From: Desmodus rotundus
Lineage: Eukaryota; Chordata; Mammalia; Chiroptera; Phyllostomidae
Length of the DNA stretch: 64,000 nucleotides
Assembly (NCBI RefSeq): GCF_022682495.2
Contig: NC_071393.1
Location: 102,909,010 to 102,973,009 of the forward strand
Direction of reading: 5' to 3'
In this document: positions 13,085 to 22,804 of the stretch, one piece after another
Layout: each line of letters opens with the position of its first letter
Numbering within the stretch: position 1 is the first letter of the stretch
Made by a program: the position numbers and the translations under genes
Notes under the pieces: generated by a model
Seen by the model: the letters and a program-made list of their open reading frames with translations, nothing else
Told to the model about the DNA's origin: nothing
Databases searched by the model: none

Positions 13085-13375
13085 TTTAAGTAAAATAAGT
13101 CAGAGAAAGACTTACCACTTATATGTGGAATCTTGTAAAAATCGAAATCATGGAAACAGAGACTAGAATGGAGGTTCCCAGGGGCTAGAGGGGTGGGGGT
13201 GTGGGGAACGAGGAAGTTCTGGTCAAACACTGCAAACGTCCAGATGTAAGATGAGTAAGTTCTGGGGATTTAATGTACGGCATGGTGATTATAGTTAGTA
13301 ATGCTGATTATATACTTGAAAGTAACTAAGAGAATAGCTTTTTAAACAAGACTTAAAAAAAATAATTAGAGCGGT
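13085..13375 (+). repeat. L1M 3'-end fragment
   Basis: The order of words is that of L1 3' ends: AAGTCAGAGAAAGAC, ACTTATATGTGGAATCT, TGGAAACAGAGACTAGAATGG, and GGTTCCCAGGGGCTAGAGG, followed by a G-rich stretch and GTGATTATAGTTAGTAATGC. It lies on the + strand in PELI2 intron 3. Confidence 0.75.
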
Positions 13376-14603
13376 TTGAATCAGAGCTTCTGAGTTACAC
13401 ACCCAGCTTTTAAATGAATGTGCCAGAGAGAAGATTCTGCAACTGTAGAAAGATGAATTGTATGATGATCTGATTTTGTAATATCTCTAATTTACATTTT
13501 ATGTTGCATTTTTTAACAAGTTATGGTTTTCTAAGCCTGACATGCATACATTCAGGCGTGTGTGTCCACTTAAGTTGATGAGTTTCAGTGAACCCAGTGG
13601 TTTAGTTTATTCTGGGCACATTTGTTTAGGACAAGAAATTAAGGTTGGTAAAAAACAAGAGAAAATAAATGTCTGTTGTTGGTTGGTTTGAAATAGTCTA
13701 TGCATGAGAATGTGTATGAGAGATTTACAAAATAAATTTAATGTTGCTCTGGGAAGCAAGCAGAGCTAAATTATGCATGATATATTAATAGTTTTCCCTT
13801 TTACGCATTTGGATTAAAAGTATATTAACACTGTTTATATTTTAGAGAGAATTTTGAGGTCAGGGTAAAGATACCTGGCAAATTGACTTTTGGGGACGTT
13901 ACATGTGCACATCTGTATTCCGCCCATTGGCAGCTCAGAATCAAAGTCACTGCTGTTGGAACATTAATCTGTTTGGGGAGAAAGCATCCATTTACATATA
14001 CATAACTGATGTTAAGTCTCTTTGGCATATATAACATTTATCATCATTTTCCAGTTAGAGATTCAGAGAACATGATTACATAAACATTTTACTATTTTGT
14101 CTTTGAGATTTCCTTATTTGTAAACAAATTCATAACTTCTCCCAGTTCACAAGACAGAGCAGTCTTCATCTTATTTGGATTTATTGGTTATGAAAAGCTT
14201 TGTTAGAACTGTAAGTTCTGGCCAAGGAAATATATTTCTTTCTGGCAGCATTTTAACTTATCAAGGAAAGTAAGCCAATGTAATATTATCGGCAACTTCT
14301 TAGACTTTCCCAAGAGAGTTTTTAAAACTCCAAAGTTGAACTGTTAAGAGCAGCTTTTTAAATATTTCATTTGACCGCACCCAAACTTTGGGCCGACTTA
14401 TGTAGCCCTTTCCATCCTGGTTGCACTGAGGGATGGTAACAGGTATTTGATCTTTACCTCTGGGTTACGGCTGTTCATGCTGTGCTGAGTCCCTGCTGGA
14501 TTGACATAGAGGGCAAAACCAGTTCCTGGAGTGGACGGGGGTCGGGGCAAGAGTTCCTTTGTTTGTTGGCTTCCTTTAAAATCTTGCTTTTTTCCACCTG
14601 CAA

Positions 14604-14620
14604 ACACACACACACACACA
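14604..14620. repeat. (CA)n microsatellite, short
   Basis: About eight CA units lie roughly 310 bp upstream of PELI2 exon 4. It is a candidate length polymorphism only. Confidence 0.85.
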
Positions 14621-14928
14621 GTATGATTCACCACGAAAGTAATGCTTCTGCTTGATCCAAAAGATACATTCTGTTTGGAGTAAGATCTCTTTTTCTTCCA
14701 GAATAGAAAGCTGAGCTTTTCTTCTAACATTTAACATTGGGTGGTTGGTTATATACCACAGCATCTCCCTTAGTTAAAAAAGAAAAGGAGAACTGAAGTT
14801 TTCGTTAAATTCTGACCTTCGAGGCAGAGATAACGAGTGGTAAAGGGGTCCTGAGCACTCCTTCCGCTTGAGCGAAGTTGGTGGCGTGACGTTTTTGGAG
14901 GGAGTTACGAGTGTTCTGACTTCCTTAG

Positions 14929-15126
14929 GTGGGCAGATCGACCGAAAGCCCCATCGACTTCGTGGTCACAGACACAATCTCCGGCGGTCAGAACAGCGAC
15001 GAGGCCCAGGTCACACAGAGCACCATATCTCGCTTTGCCTGCAGGATAGTCTGCGACCGGAGCGAGCCTTACACTGCGCGGATATTCGCGGCCGGGTTCG
15101 ACTCTTCCAAAAACATATTTCTCGGA
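14929..15126 (+). CDS. PELI2: PELI2 coding exon 4 (FHA-like domain)
   Basis: This exon has 66 codons from VGRSTESPIDFVVTDTISGG to AAGFDSSKNIFLG. Its acceptor is TTCCTTAG and its donor is GGA|GTAAGT; it is phase 0 at both ends. It is the core of the Pellino FHA-like domain, with the conserved GRSTESPIDFVVTDT and STISRFACRI motifs. The R and S of the GRS segment and the following STISR region form the phosphopeptide-binding loops in this family. Residues correspond to about 104-169 of PELI2. The region QNSDEAQVTQ differs slightly from the human protein as I recall it. The open frame reads into intron at both ends, so the exon is placed by homology and splice sites. Confidence 0.97.
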
Positions 15127-16898
15127 GTAAGTACTATGAATATGTCCATCGTCTCAAGAAAAACACATGTATTATCATATATGACATTTAATTGTGATCC
15201 AAACATTGGCTTTACATGATGCCTCTAGTTAGATTTTGAGATTTTAGTTTTCAGGCGGCCAATTTGAAAAGCTGTTATTAAAAATCTGAAAATAATTATC
15301 ATTACTTGTTTTATTTGCTCTAATAATTAGAATATATACAGTAATTACTTTTTTAAAGTATAACTCAACATCATGCATAATGTATTTATGGTAGATTTAA
15401 GGGGATTTATTTCATAGGGAAAAATAAACGGTCAAATCTAGATAGTTAGGGTTTAAAGGAAAATGTTAAGCATTCATTCAAAAATGGAGTGTTTGCTATG
15501 TTCCATATTGGGTTATAAATGTGATATCACAGAGAACAAAACATTAAAAATCTCCGCTGTTGTAGGGCTTCCATGTAAATTAAACCCAAAAGTTCTAGTG
15601 AATGTCCAGTTTTCACATAGTTTCTTTTTGAATCAGGATACTTTTGTAGGGAAAAAAATATACTCACAATAGCCTCGCAAGGGTGTCCAACCTGCAGTCC
15701 ATGGGCCGCATGCAGCCCAGGATGGCTGTGAATGTGGCCCAACACAAAATTGTAAGTTTACCTGAAACATGAGATCTTTTTGTGATTACGTATCTCAATG
15801 TATGTAATGTGTGGTCCAAGACAACTCTTCTTCCTGTGTGGCCCAGAGACACCAAAAGGTTGGACACCCCTGAAACCATAATGAAAAGGTACTGTCCCCA
15901 CATAACAAGAAGTGCCAAGAAAGGGAAGGCCAGCTTGAGGGTTGGTTATTCAGTGGTTCTGTGACCTCCAGGAAACCAGGTTCTGTCTGGCCCTCTGCCT
16001 CTCTGGCACATTAGCTTCCTTGCATGAGGTCTCCTCTGGGTGAGGGGTGGCTCCTGCACCACCGCATGCCCCGCAGAGTGGAAGCCTCCTGCCGAAGAAG
16101 CAGCGGCAGAGGCACTATGGATCCCTTGCGAGCAAAGCGGCCTTTCCAGGAAGCCTCCAGGAAGACTCACTTGGGTGCCATTAGCCTGAACTCAGCCACA
16201 CGCCCACCCCTAAACCAGTCGTTGGCACAGGGCTGGGGCCATCATAACTGGCTTGTCGTAATCAGGACCTGCCCGAGCCATGGGAATAGTACCTGGCTCT
16301 GTCCCTAAGAGAGAAGAGCGAAATCCCTGTGGCACAGTCATCCAAGCGTCCGTCCTGCCATTACATCAAGCTGCTCGGGCCTTCCACCTGTGAGGATATC
16401 TGTACCAATTCATATGAAAACAGAGTGGCCACAAATTGATGGCTTCACACTTGCTGAAATTTTGTGTGTTTAATGGAAATGTTTTCCCTTCCTCTGCACA
16501 TTTCCCTGATAATGAGTTCATGTAAAGCATCTTTAGATAATAAAATGAAAGCACTGCACAAATAAACTGAAGAATACACACCTTATTCCGGAATCACCGG
16601 GGGTGGGGGATGGGAGAAAGCATCTCTTGATGGGGAGGCCCAGGCATTAGGTTATTTTTTTTAAGCTCCCAAAATAAATATAACGTGTCTCTGGAGATAA
16701 ATTATTTATCCATTTTACCGTTTCTTTCATATTGTTGGACTAATTGCATAGTTTATTATTCCGATTATTAGTTTTAAATAGAAAATGAAAATTCACCACT
16801 TTTTCCTCCCCTCTGGTCCTAGCCAGTATTTTAAAGAGATTCTAGAACCCCTTCACTTTTGCACATGATCTTAACATAGCTTTTTTCCTGCTCTCCAG
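15127..16898 (+). other. PELI2: PELI2 intron 4
   Basis: This 1.8-kb intron runs from GTAAGT to TGCTCTCCAG. It contains one nhAT element (15678-15872). No other feature is recognised; the GC-rich stretch at about 15960-16320 gives short overlapping frames on both strands with no similarity I know. Confidence 0.85.
15678..15872. mobile_element. Non-autonomous hAT transposon (bat nhAT-like)
   Basis: The ends are inverted repeats: CAAGGGTGTCCAACCTGC on the left and AGGTTGGACACCCCTG on the right. The interior reads GGGCCGCATGCAGCCCAGGATGGCTGTGAATGTGGCCCAACACAAAAT and later GTGTGGCCCAGAGACACCAAAAGG. I recall this layout from bat nhAT MITEs. It is about 195 bp, with no coding capacity. An 8-bp target duplication, expected for hAT, is not convincing, so the insertion may be old. 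Confidence 0.7.
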
Positions 16899-17087
16899 GA
16901 AAAGGCAGCAAAATGGAAAAACCCTGATGGCCACATGGATGGGCTCACCACCAATGGGGTCCTGGTGATGCACCCCAGAGGGGGTTTCACTGAGGAGTCC
17001 CAGCCCGGAGTCTGGCGCGAGATCTCTGTCTGCGGAGACGTGCACACCTTGCGAGAAACCAGGTCGGCCCAGCAGAGGGGAAAGCTG
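16899..17087 (+). CDS. PELI2: PELI2 coding exon 5 (end of FHA-like domain)
   Basis: This exon has 63 codons, EKAAKWKNPDGHMDGLTTNG through SAQQRGKL. Its acceptor is CTCTCCAG and its donor is CTG|GTGAGT; it is phase 0 at both ends. It encodes about residues 170-232, including the very conserved DGLTTNGVLVMHPRGGFTEE and GVWREISVCGDV motifs of the FHA-like core and its Pellino-specific wing. The family binds phosphorylated IRAK1 and related partners through this domain. H in GDVHTLRE replaces Y in the human protein as I remember it. All key motifs are present with no break. Confidence 0.97.
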
Positions 17088-18339
17088 GTGAGTAGACGTC
17101 CCTCTGAAAAATGCAACCGCAACAGCCTCGCTGGAGGACAGCCCCTCCTTCCCTGGAATTCAGACCCTTCTTACGGGCGTGAGTGACGTGAGTGCCGGTG
17201 CCGGCCGGGCAGAGGGAGAGTCTGGCAAGCCCTGCAGGTGAGAGGGAAACAGCCTTGTTTCCTTAATGATTAAGCTTTTCTCACAGCGGAAGAAAATTAT
17301 CTTTTGTTTCTTACAACTTTAAGAGCATAATTTTTTATTATATCACTCACCACAAAATTCCACTTACATTTACTTTAAGAAGAATATACTTATTTTTAGA
17401 GTAAAACTTTACTAATTTGGAAAAATCCTAAATTAGTTTAAGACTAGTGAAAATTGTGATTTACAGAATAATTTACTAGATTTTCCAGAACTAAAAGATA
17501 ATTTATTAGCTTTTAAAAAATTTATAGTAAGAAATTAATATATAATTCCCTATATAGTTCACCAGAATTGTAGTTATGCCTTTTTACTTGAAACAATTCA
17601 TATAGTACATTGACTTGGCATGCTAATATTTTCCTAGAACTATTACTACTTACCCCAAATGCCATAAAGCTGTTGTTTTTTTTTAACCTTTTCTTTTATG
17701 GAGTATAATTATAATACCTTAAATGAGAAGCTTTGGGTTTCTGATCTTGCCATAGTTCTGGGGCACAATGCACAAACATTCTTAATAAATTTTCTACTCC
17801 AGTACTCTTAATTAATTGTAGGTAGAAGCTAGAACAACAGGGAACAAATGTTTTCTTCAGAACTCCCATAGAAAAAATAGAGCGAAATAGAGGATTGATC
17901 TAGCAATTTTCAGAGAGAAGGATGGTAGCCAAATATTTTTAAGGTGGGAAAAGAAGATAGGGGACTATTTCACTGTCCTGGCCTACTGTTCTCTACTGGC
18001 TGTTTATTTTTAGGGAACTGTTTAAATTTCTGTTTCATACCATTATTCAGCTAAGGTACAGCTTCTTTGTTTGATGATAAAGCCCAGCCTTGCAGCATCC
18101 TGGCTGAGTAAATATGAGAAGTGTTTTCTAAGAAAGGCCGAGCAAATTCCATAAACTTGGTCTAAACATTTTGAAGAGATCTTACATAGGGAAGAGAATG
18201 TGAAAGCAGTCGTTCCTGATAGCTCTGTCTCGGATCCCCAGATGCTCTCACCCAGCCCTGACCTAGGCTGGCCAAACTGGCCGGTAGTCGTTCTACTAGC
18301 AACAGTGGGAAGTCAGTGAAAGGCTGCCGGGTGCAGGCA

Positions 18340-18535
18340 CCGCGTTGACATTTCAGAGATACCAGCTCAGCACTTAACCTGCGCAGCAGCCTTGTCAGGG
18401 GCCTGGAATTGTCCCCGTTACATGGCTGAGGAAAGCGTGGTAGGGAGAGGGTAAATATTGACCAGTGTCACAGAGTTAGAAGGTGACACCAGACTGGATT
18501 GAAACTCGGGTCCCCCCGATTGAGTCTAGAGTCCT
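18340..18535 (-). repeat. MIR SINE relic, minus strand
   Basis: The + strand shows the MIR reverse-complement order: a degraded ACATGGCTGAGGAAAG for the ACAGATGAGGAAAC block, CAGAGTTAGAAGGTGACACCAGACTGGATTGAAACTCGGGTC, then GAGTCTAGAGTCCTGGCC. Confidence 0.6.
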
Positions 18536-19649
18536 GGCCGCCACTCCGTACCATCTCATGGGGAGTCCCACCCGGCTCCTACCAGAGACAGCTGCCACCA
18601 GAGCATCTGCCTCCTGGGCAGATGTGAAGCACACACAGCAGGGCTTGTCTGTCCTTCTAGAAGGGCACGTCCCAGCGTGCGTGCCTTGCTGCTCTGGCAA
18701 ATGTGGGGGGACCTGGCTCACGCTTCTGCACTGTGCCAGGGAAGTTCGCAGTGCTACAGAAACAACTCCAGAAATAGCTTGCATGAATGGATTGTACTAA
18801 ATATGGACTAATTAATTTAAAGTTTTTCCTGTAAGTGACCCTTACACCTACAGAAAGCCGTGCTGTACCATTTGTTGGTAGCATGCAATCGGCCCAGCCA
18901 GCAGAAAAGATTTCCAGGTTTCTGTCAGTCTGACCTCGGGCTTGTGGGTGACAGCGTGGGGATGGAGGGGCCCATCCTCCCTGCCGACCTCTAGTGCACT
19001 TGGAGGAGCTTGTCTCTGTCGGATGAAACCTGCACTGATTCTTTGCACTTCCGTTCCGATGTATGACTCTTTGGTCCTGTGCGTGTTGCTGGTAGGAGTT
19101 GCTATAAATTATGTCTATCTGCAGATATTATTTATAATTTAATATGAGACGGTGGAGACGAAAGGGACCAGCCAGGAGTCCCGAATATTTGTCAAGCTGA
19201 ACCCGGGCAGGGTGTTTGTATTAACTTCACACTCGGCATTGAGTGTGAGTCAGCATCCTCTTGGGTTTTTAACAGATCACCACGGTTTCTCATTATCACC
19301 GCAGGTGATGAGCCCTCGGTTCGTTGTACGTGATCAACATAGTTAAATGTGGGGGAAGTATTTTTTTCAGGAGCTCAACCCCGAGTAAACAAATAGGCGA
19401 AGACCTGTGAATTGGGCCCTCCTCATTTACCTGGTTAACGATAACACGGTGACACTTACCACATTGCTCTAGCAGACTCTTGAGTGGTTTATCAAATTAT
19501 GTTCGAGGTATTTTATTAAACTACATTGGCTTTGTGTAAAATTAGGTAAATTCAGTTAAGTTGATTTACTTAGCCAATTTTAGGTGAAATTATAAAAATA
19601 ACCATAGTGTCACGACACGTGGGCCGTAGCAGGTGTGTTGTGTTAGTTC

Positions 19650-19805
19650 TCTCTCAGGCGTTACTCAAAGCAACCCTGTGAGGTCAGTGTTGGTACTGTC
19701 ACCATTTACAGGTGAGGAAACCAGGCTTTAAAAGGCTGCCAGCGGCTCCTAAGTGGCAGGTGGGGATTCGAATCCCCTCCTTTAAGCTTAGCCATCCAAT
19801 ACGCT
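19650..19805 (-). repeat. MIR SINE relic, minus strand
   Basis: The diagnostic order is AGCAACCCTGTGAGGTCAGT, CATTTACAGGTGAGGAAACC, CTAAGTGGCAGGTGGGGATTCGAATCCC and AAGCTTAGCCATCCAATACGCT. The tRNA-like head is therefore on the minus strand. Confidence 0.8.
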
Positions 19806-20094
19806 GGGGCTGTTAAGCTTTAACTGCCTCCCATTTCCACAGCCTTGTCTATTCCTTGTGCCTTCTCCTTGCTCTTTTTTGTTTTTGTTTTGTTTTTGTA
19901 GAACTTAAAAAAGAAAATCCAAACCCTTGCCTCTGCTGTGAAGATGCCAGTGGTATCTTCATTGTTATGTCCCGCACACGCTGTGATATGGAGAGAAGCT
20001 ACACATTTTGTTCAGAGATAGAGGAAGCACATATGAAATAACAAATAAGAAGGAAAACAGGCTACACTTTGGGCAGCCATGGTATATTAATAGT

Positions 20095-20165
20095 TTTGAA
20101 GTCAGGCCACAGTTCCCAGCCCTGGTTCTTCCACATAGTAGCTCTGCATCCTTGAATCAGTGACA
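20095..20165 (+). repeat. MIR SINE fragment, plus strand
   Basis: A short diverged match reads TTTTGAAGTCAGGCCACAGTTCCCAGCCCTGGTTCTTCCACATAGTAGCT, the MIR head region. Confidence 0.45.
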
Positions 20166-20929
20166 TCCCAGTGAGACCTGAACGACAAGTGGGAGTTCGC
20201 CAGGGTGCACGTGGGTGGGTGTGGTGGAGAATTCTGTTCAGAGGGCACTTTTGCACATGCCTGTGGGAAATCCAGCTTCACGCATTCAAAGGCTCGAACC
20301 CCGTGCACTCAGCGTGGGGCAGCCCTGTCCCACAGTGAGCTCCAACGGCAGAAGCCGACTGGCCGTATCGTGAATGGTAAGAAGTTTGGGCCTCATCCAT
20401 CCTGACAGCGGTGGAGAGCCAGCACAGCCCTTTGAGCCGGAGAATGACAATTTCTGATCTTCCCACACCTCTCTTCCCATTACACGGCTCTTTCTCTGCA
20501 CCCCAGCCTTAGTCGGGGGAGGCCTGGCTCTGTCCCCATCCTCCCTGCCCTCGCAGGCACCCTACTGGGCAATGCCATCCACTCCAGGACTTCAGCCCGA
20601 TGCCGATAAATCCCAGATGTTCTCCCCTGAGCCACATCTGCCTCAGAGGCTGCAGTCCTACCTGCCTTCTGTGAATTGCAGTACAGACACTGCACAGCCC
20701 ACAGGTCCTACAAACCCCACACTGACCTTCCTATCCTTTCCCCCAAATCTGCCATTTCTGCTCGATCCCCTGTCCATGGAAAACCCCGTTCTAGGTGGAC
20801 AGTGAGTGAAGCCACCTGCGTAAAAGTCTTTCTTCCTGAATTAGGCGCTAAGGACCGTGAGTCTGATTCCTCCACATTGATACCTGTGCCTCTTGTCTGT
20901 TGCCACTGATATTCTCTTTGCTGCGCTGT

Positions 20930-21310
20930 ACTCACCCTCTTGGCCTGGAGAGAGAATTCCCTATTTCCCACCTCTGGTCTCTGTCTAGCCAGCCTGCCTC
21001 CACACCTCTGGAAGGGACCTTTGGAAACGCAAATCTGTTCTTTCATAGCTTCCTAAAACTCCCCGTTGACTCCCTTTGGGTACAGAGGCCAAGCAGCCTC
21101 TCCAGCCTGGGCCTCTTGTCCTGCCCCCCACGCCCTGAACCCCATCCAGCCACGTCCAGCCACCTGTGGAACCTTGTTGAGCTCCTTGTTCCCTCAGTAC
21201 ACGTGGTGTTTGGCCTTTTCATGCCTCCCCCTGGTGTGTCTCCTGTCCTCCCTGCTGACTCTTGACAGTACCTTTTTCAAATGTCTGTTCAAGGAAAACC
21301 CTTTAAAAGC
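20930..21310 (+). repeat. L2 LINE fragment, plus strand
   Basis: Diverged L2 3'-region words appear in order: GCAAATCTGTTCTTTCATAG, CTTCCTAAAACTCCCCGTTGACTCCCTTTGG, CTCTCCAGCCTGGGCCTCTTG, CCCTGAACCCCATCCAGCCACG, and GCCTCCCCCTGG. This explains the pyrimidine-rich open frames here without a gene. Confidence 0.55.
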
Positions 21311-21339
21311 CATATCTGACTTTGTCATCATCGAAATCA

Positions 21340-21560
21340 CAGTAGCAAACATTTACACAGTGCTTCTTGCATCCCAGACACTGTTCCAAGCACTTTTTTT
21401 GAATTAACTTTTTAACACTTACGATCCTTAATCTATGTACGTTTTACAGAAGAAGAAATTGATGTGCCAGGACTGTAACTGCCCCAGGTCTCAGAGCAGG
21501 AAGCGACAGCGGGAATGCACGCCCAGGCGGCGGGCTCCAGAGTCCCTGCTCCTGGCCACG
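21340..21560 (-). repeat. MIR SINE relic, minus strand
   Basis: The MIR reverse-complement order is seen: AACATTTACACAGTGCTTC, CCAGACACTGTTCCAAGCAC, ATCCTTAATCTATGTACGTTTTACAGAAGAAG, CTGCCCCAGGTCTCAGAGCAGG, and GGCTCCAGAGTCCCTGCTCCT. Confidence 0.75.
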
Positions 21561-22237
21561 GTGGTGGAGCAGCCGCACACAGCGCTTGCAACACCCACTG
21601 ACCCTCTGTTCGGCTCCCACTGCTAAGGAACGGGGCTCTTCAGGATGGGGGGGGCGGTGTATCGGTCTCACACCCCAGGGCTTGGCGCCCATGCCGCATG
21701 TGGGGGCAGCAGTCAGGTTCCTGCTGCGCCAGCTGGGGCCCAGGCACTGCAAGTGCAGGGTAAGAGACGGCGGCAGGGCCAGGGGCCGGCGGGAGCTGCG
21801 GGGACCACGGCCGTCCTGACCGCAGGGTCCTGTGGGGCCTTCTGGGTTGACTGTGGGAACCGGGGGCAGCCCGCACCGGATGACTGGCAGGGCGGCTCCC
21901 GCCTGCCGGACAGGGAGTAATCGAATCATGTTGCTGAGTGGAGGGGACAGCACAAACCGGAGACTGGCGCTCATTGAGGTCGCCCCTGCATCGTCGCCTG
22001 AACGCGTCCGGCAGGTAGACTGTGCTAGGGCTTTGCACCTGTAGCGTGTGTGCTCTGTGTCCCGTGCTCAGTTGAGGAAACGGGCTCAGGGACACAGTTA
22101 CCCCCGATCTGGCTTTGGTGCATAAACTGCCTCCCTGAGCTTGCTTCAGAGGTGACTCATTCATTTTGAGAGGGAAGGATGTCAGCGTGATTTGCCGAAT
22201 TTCGCTGTTAAATGCCTGTTCGCCAAACTCGTTGCAG

Positions 22238-22804
22238 GTGGAAACCGAGACCAACGTCTTGCAGGACGGCTCCCTCATCGACCTGTGCGGGGCCACCCTT
22301 CTCTGGAGGACGGCGGATGGCCTTTTCCACACTCCCACGCAGAAACACATAGAAGCCCTGCGGCAGGAGATCAACGCGGCACGGCCGCAGTGCCCCGTGG
22401 GGCTCAACACCCTGGCCTTCCCCAGCATCAACAGGAAGGAAGTGGTGGAGGAGAAGCAGCCCTGGGCCTACCTCAGCTGTGGCCACGTGCACGGGTACCA
22501 CAACTGGGGCCACCGCAGCGACACGGAGGCCAACGAGAGGGAGTGTCCCATGTGCAGGACTGTGGGCCCCTACGTGCCCCTGTGGCTGGGCTGCGAGGCA
22601 GGTTTTTATGTCGACGCGGGACCGCCCACACACGCTTTCACGCCGTGTGGACACGTGTGCTCCGAGAAGTCTGCAAAATACTGGTCTCAGATCCCGCTGC
22701 CTCACGGAACGCACGCGTTTCATGCCGCCTGCCCTTTCTGTGCCACGCAGCTGGTTGGGGAACAGAACTGCATCAAATTAATTTTCCAGGGTCCGGTTGA
22801 CTGA
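22238..22804 (+). CDS. PELI2: PELI2 terminal coding exon 6 (RING-like E3 domain)
   Basis: This exon has 188 codons plus TGA, starting VETETNVLQDGSLIDLCGAT after the acceptor TCGTTGCAG. It ends LIFQGPVD, the PELI2-type C-terminus (PELI1 ends GPLD). It holds the end of the FHA-like region and the Pellino RING-like domain of the CHC2CHC2 kind. Likely metal ligands are C81 and H83 or nearby in CGHVHGYHNWGH, C103 and C106 in CPMC, C137 and H139 in CGH, C141, H162 in FHAAC, and C165 and C168 in CPFC (exon numbering; add 232 for the protein). This domain recruits E2 enzymes and transfers ubiquitin to IRAKs. No frameshift or lost ligand is seen. The exon is GC-rich, so other frames stay open by chance. 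Confidence 0.98.
   Translation: METETNVLQDGSLIDLCGATLLWRTADGLFHTPTQKHIEALRQEINAARPQCPVGLNTLAFPSINRKEVVEEKQPWAYLSCGHVHGYHNWGHRSDTEANERECPMCRTVGPYVPLWLGCEAGFYVDAGPPTHAFTPCGHVCSEKSAKYWSQIPLPHGTHAFHAACPFCATQLVGEQNCIKLIFQGPVD

Larger units (their letters stand above)
7616..14928 (+). other. PELI2: PELI2 intron 3
   Basis: This 7.3-kb intron runs from GTAACA to TTCCTTAG. It holds L1M remnants (7750-8990 and 13085-13375), a purine-rich tract (8067-8130), AT-rich DNA (8995-9180), a palindromic MITE (9718-9828), an L2 relic (about 10690-11400) and a short CA run (14604-14620). I recognise no repeat or exon in the rest (about 9830-10690, 11400-13085 and 13375-14600). Confidence 0.85.
17088..22237 (+). 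other. PELI2: PELI2 intron 5
   Basis: This 5.15-kb intron runs from GTGAGT to TCGTTGCAG. It holds MIR relics near 18340, 19650 and 21340 and an L2 relic near 20930. The 17260-18340 part is AT-rich and unassigned. The last 750 bases (about 21480-22020) are GC- and CpG-rich, which produces long overlapping open frames on both strands. I treat those as composition effects. Confidence 0.85.

Noticed and set aside
14868..15219. Reading the 96- and 107-codon frames as separate small genes
   Set aside because: They are PELI2 exon 4 with intron read-through at both ends, and its shadow frame.
20572..21407. Several overlapping 77-121-codon frames as a possible secreted or proline-rich protein
   Set aside because: The sequence is largely an L2 relic next to a MIR; frames overlap on both strands and no splice-consistent structure is seen.
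21640..22431. 263-codon antisense open frame over PELI2 exon 6
   Set aside because: It lies in the GC-rich block, runs opposite a certain coding exon, is rich in P, R, S and Q, and shows no domain. Composition explains it.
22192..22800. 202-codon frame in a second forward frame over exon 6
   Set aside because: It overlaps the true PELI2 frame entirely and is a shadow caused by high GC content.
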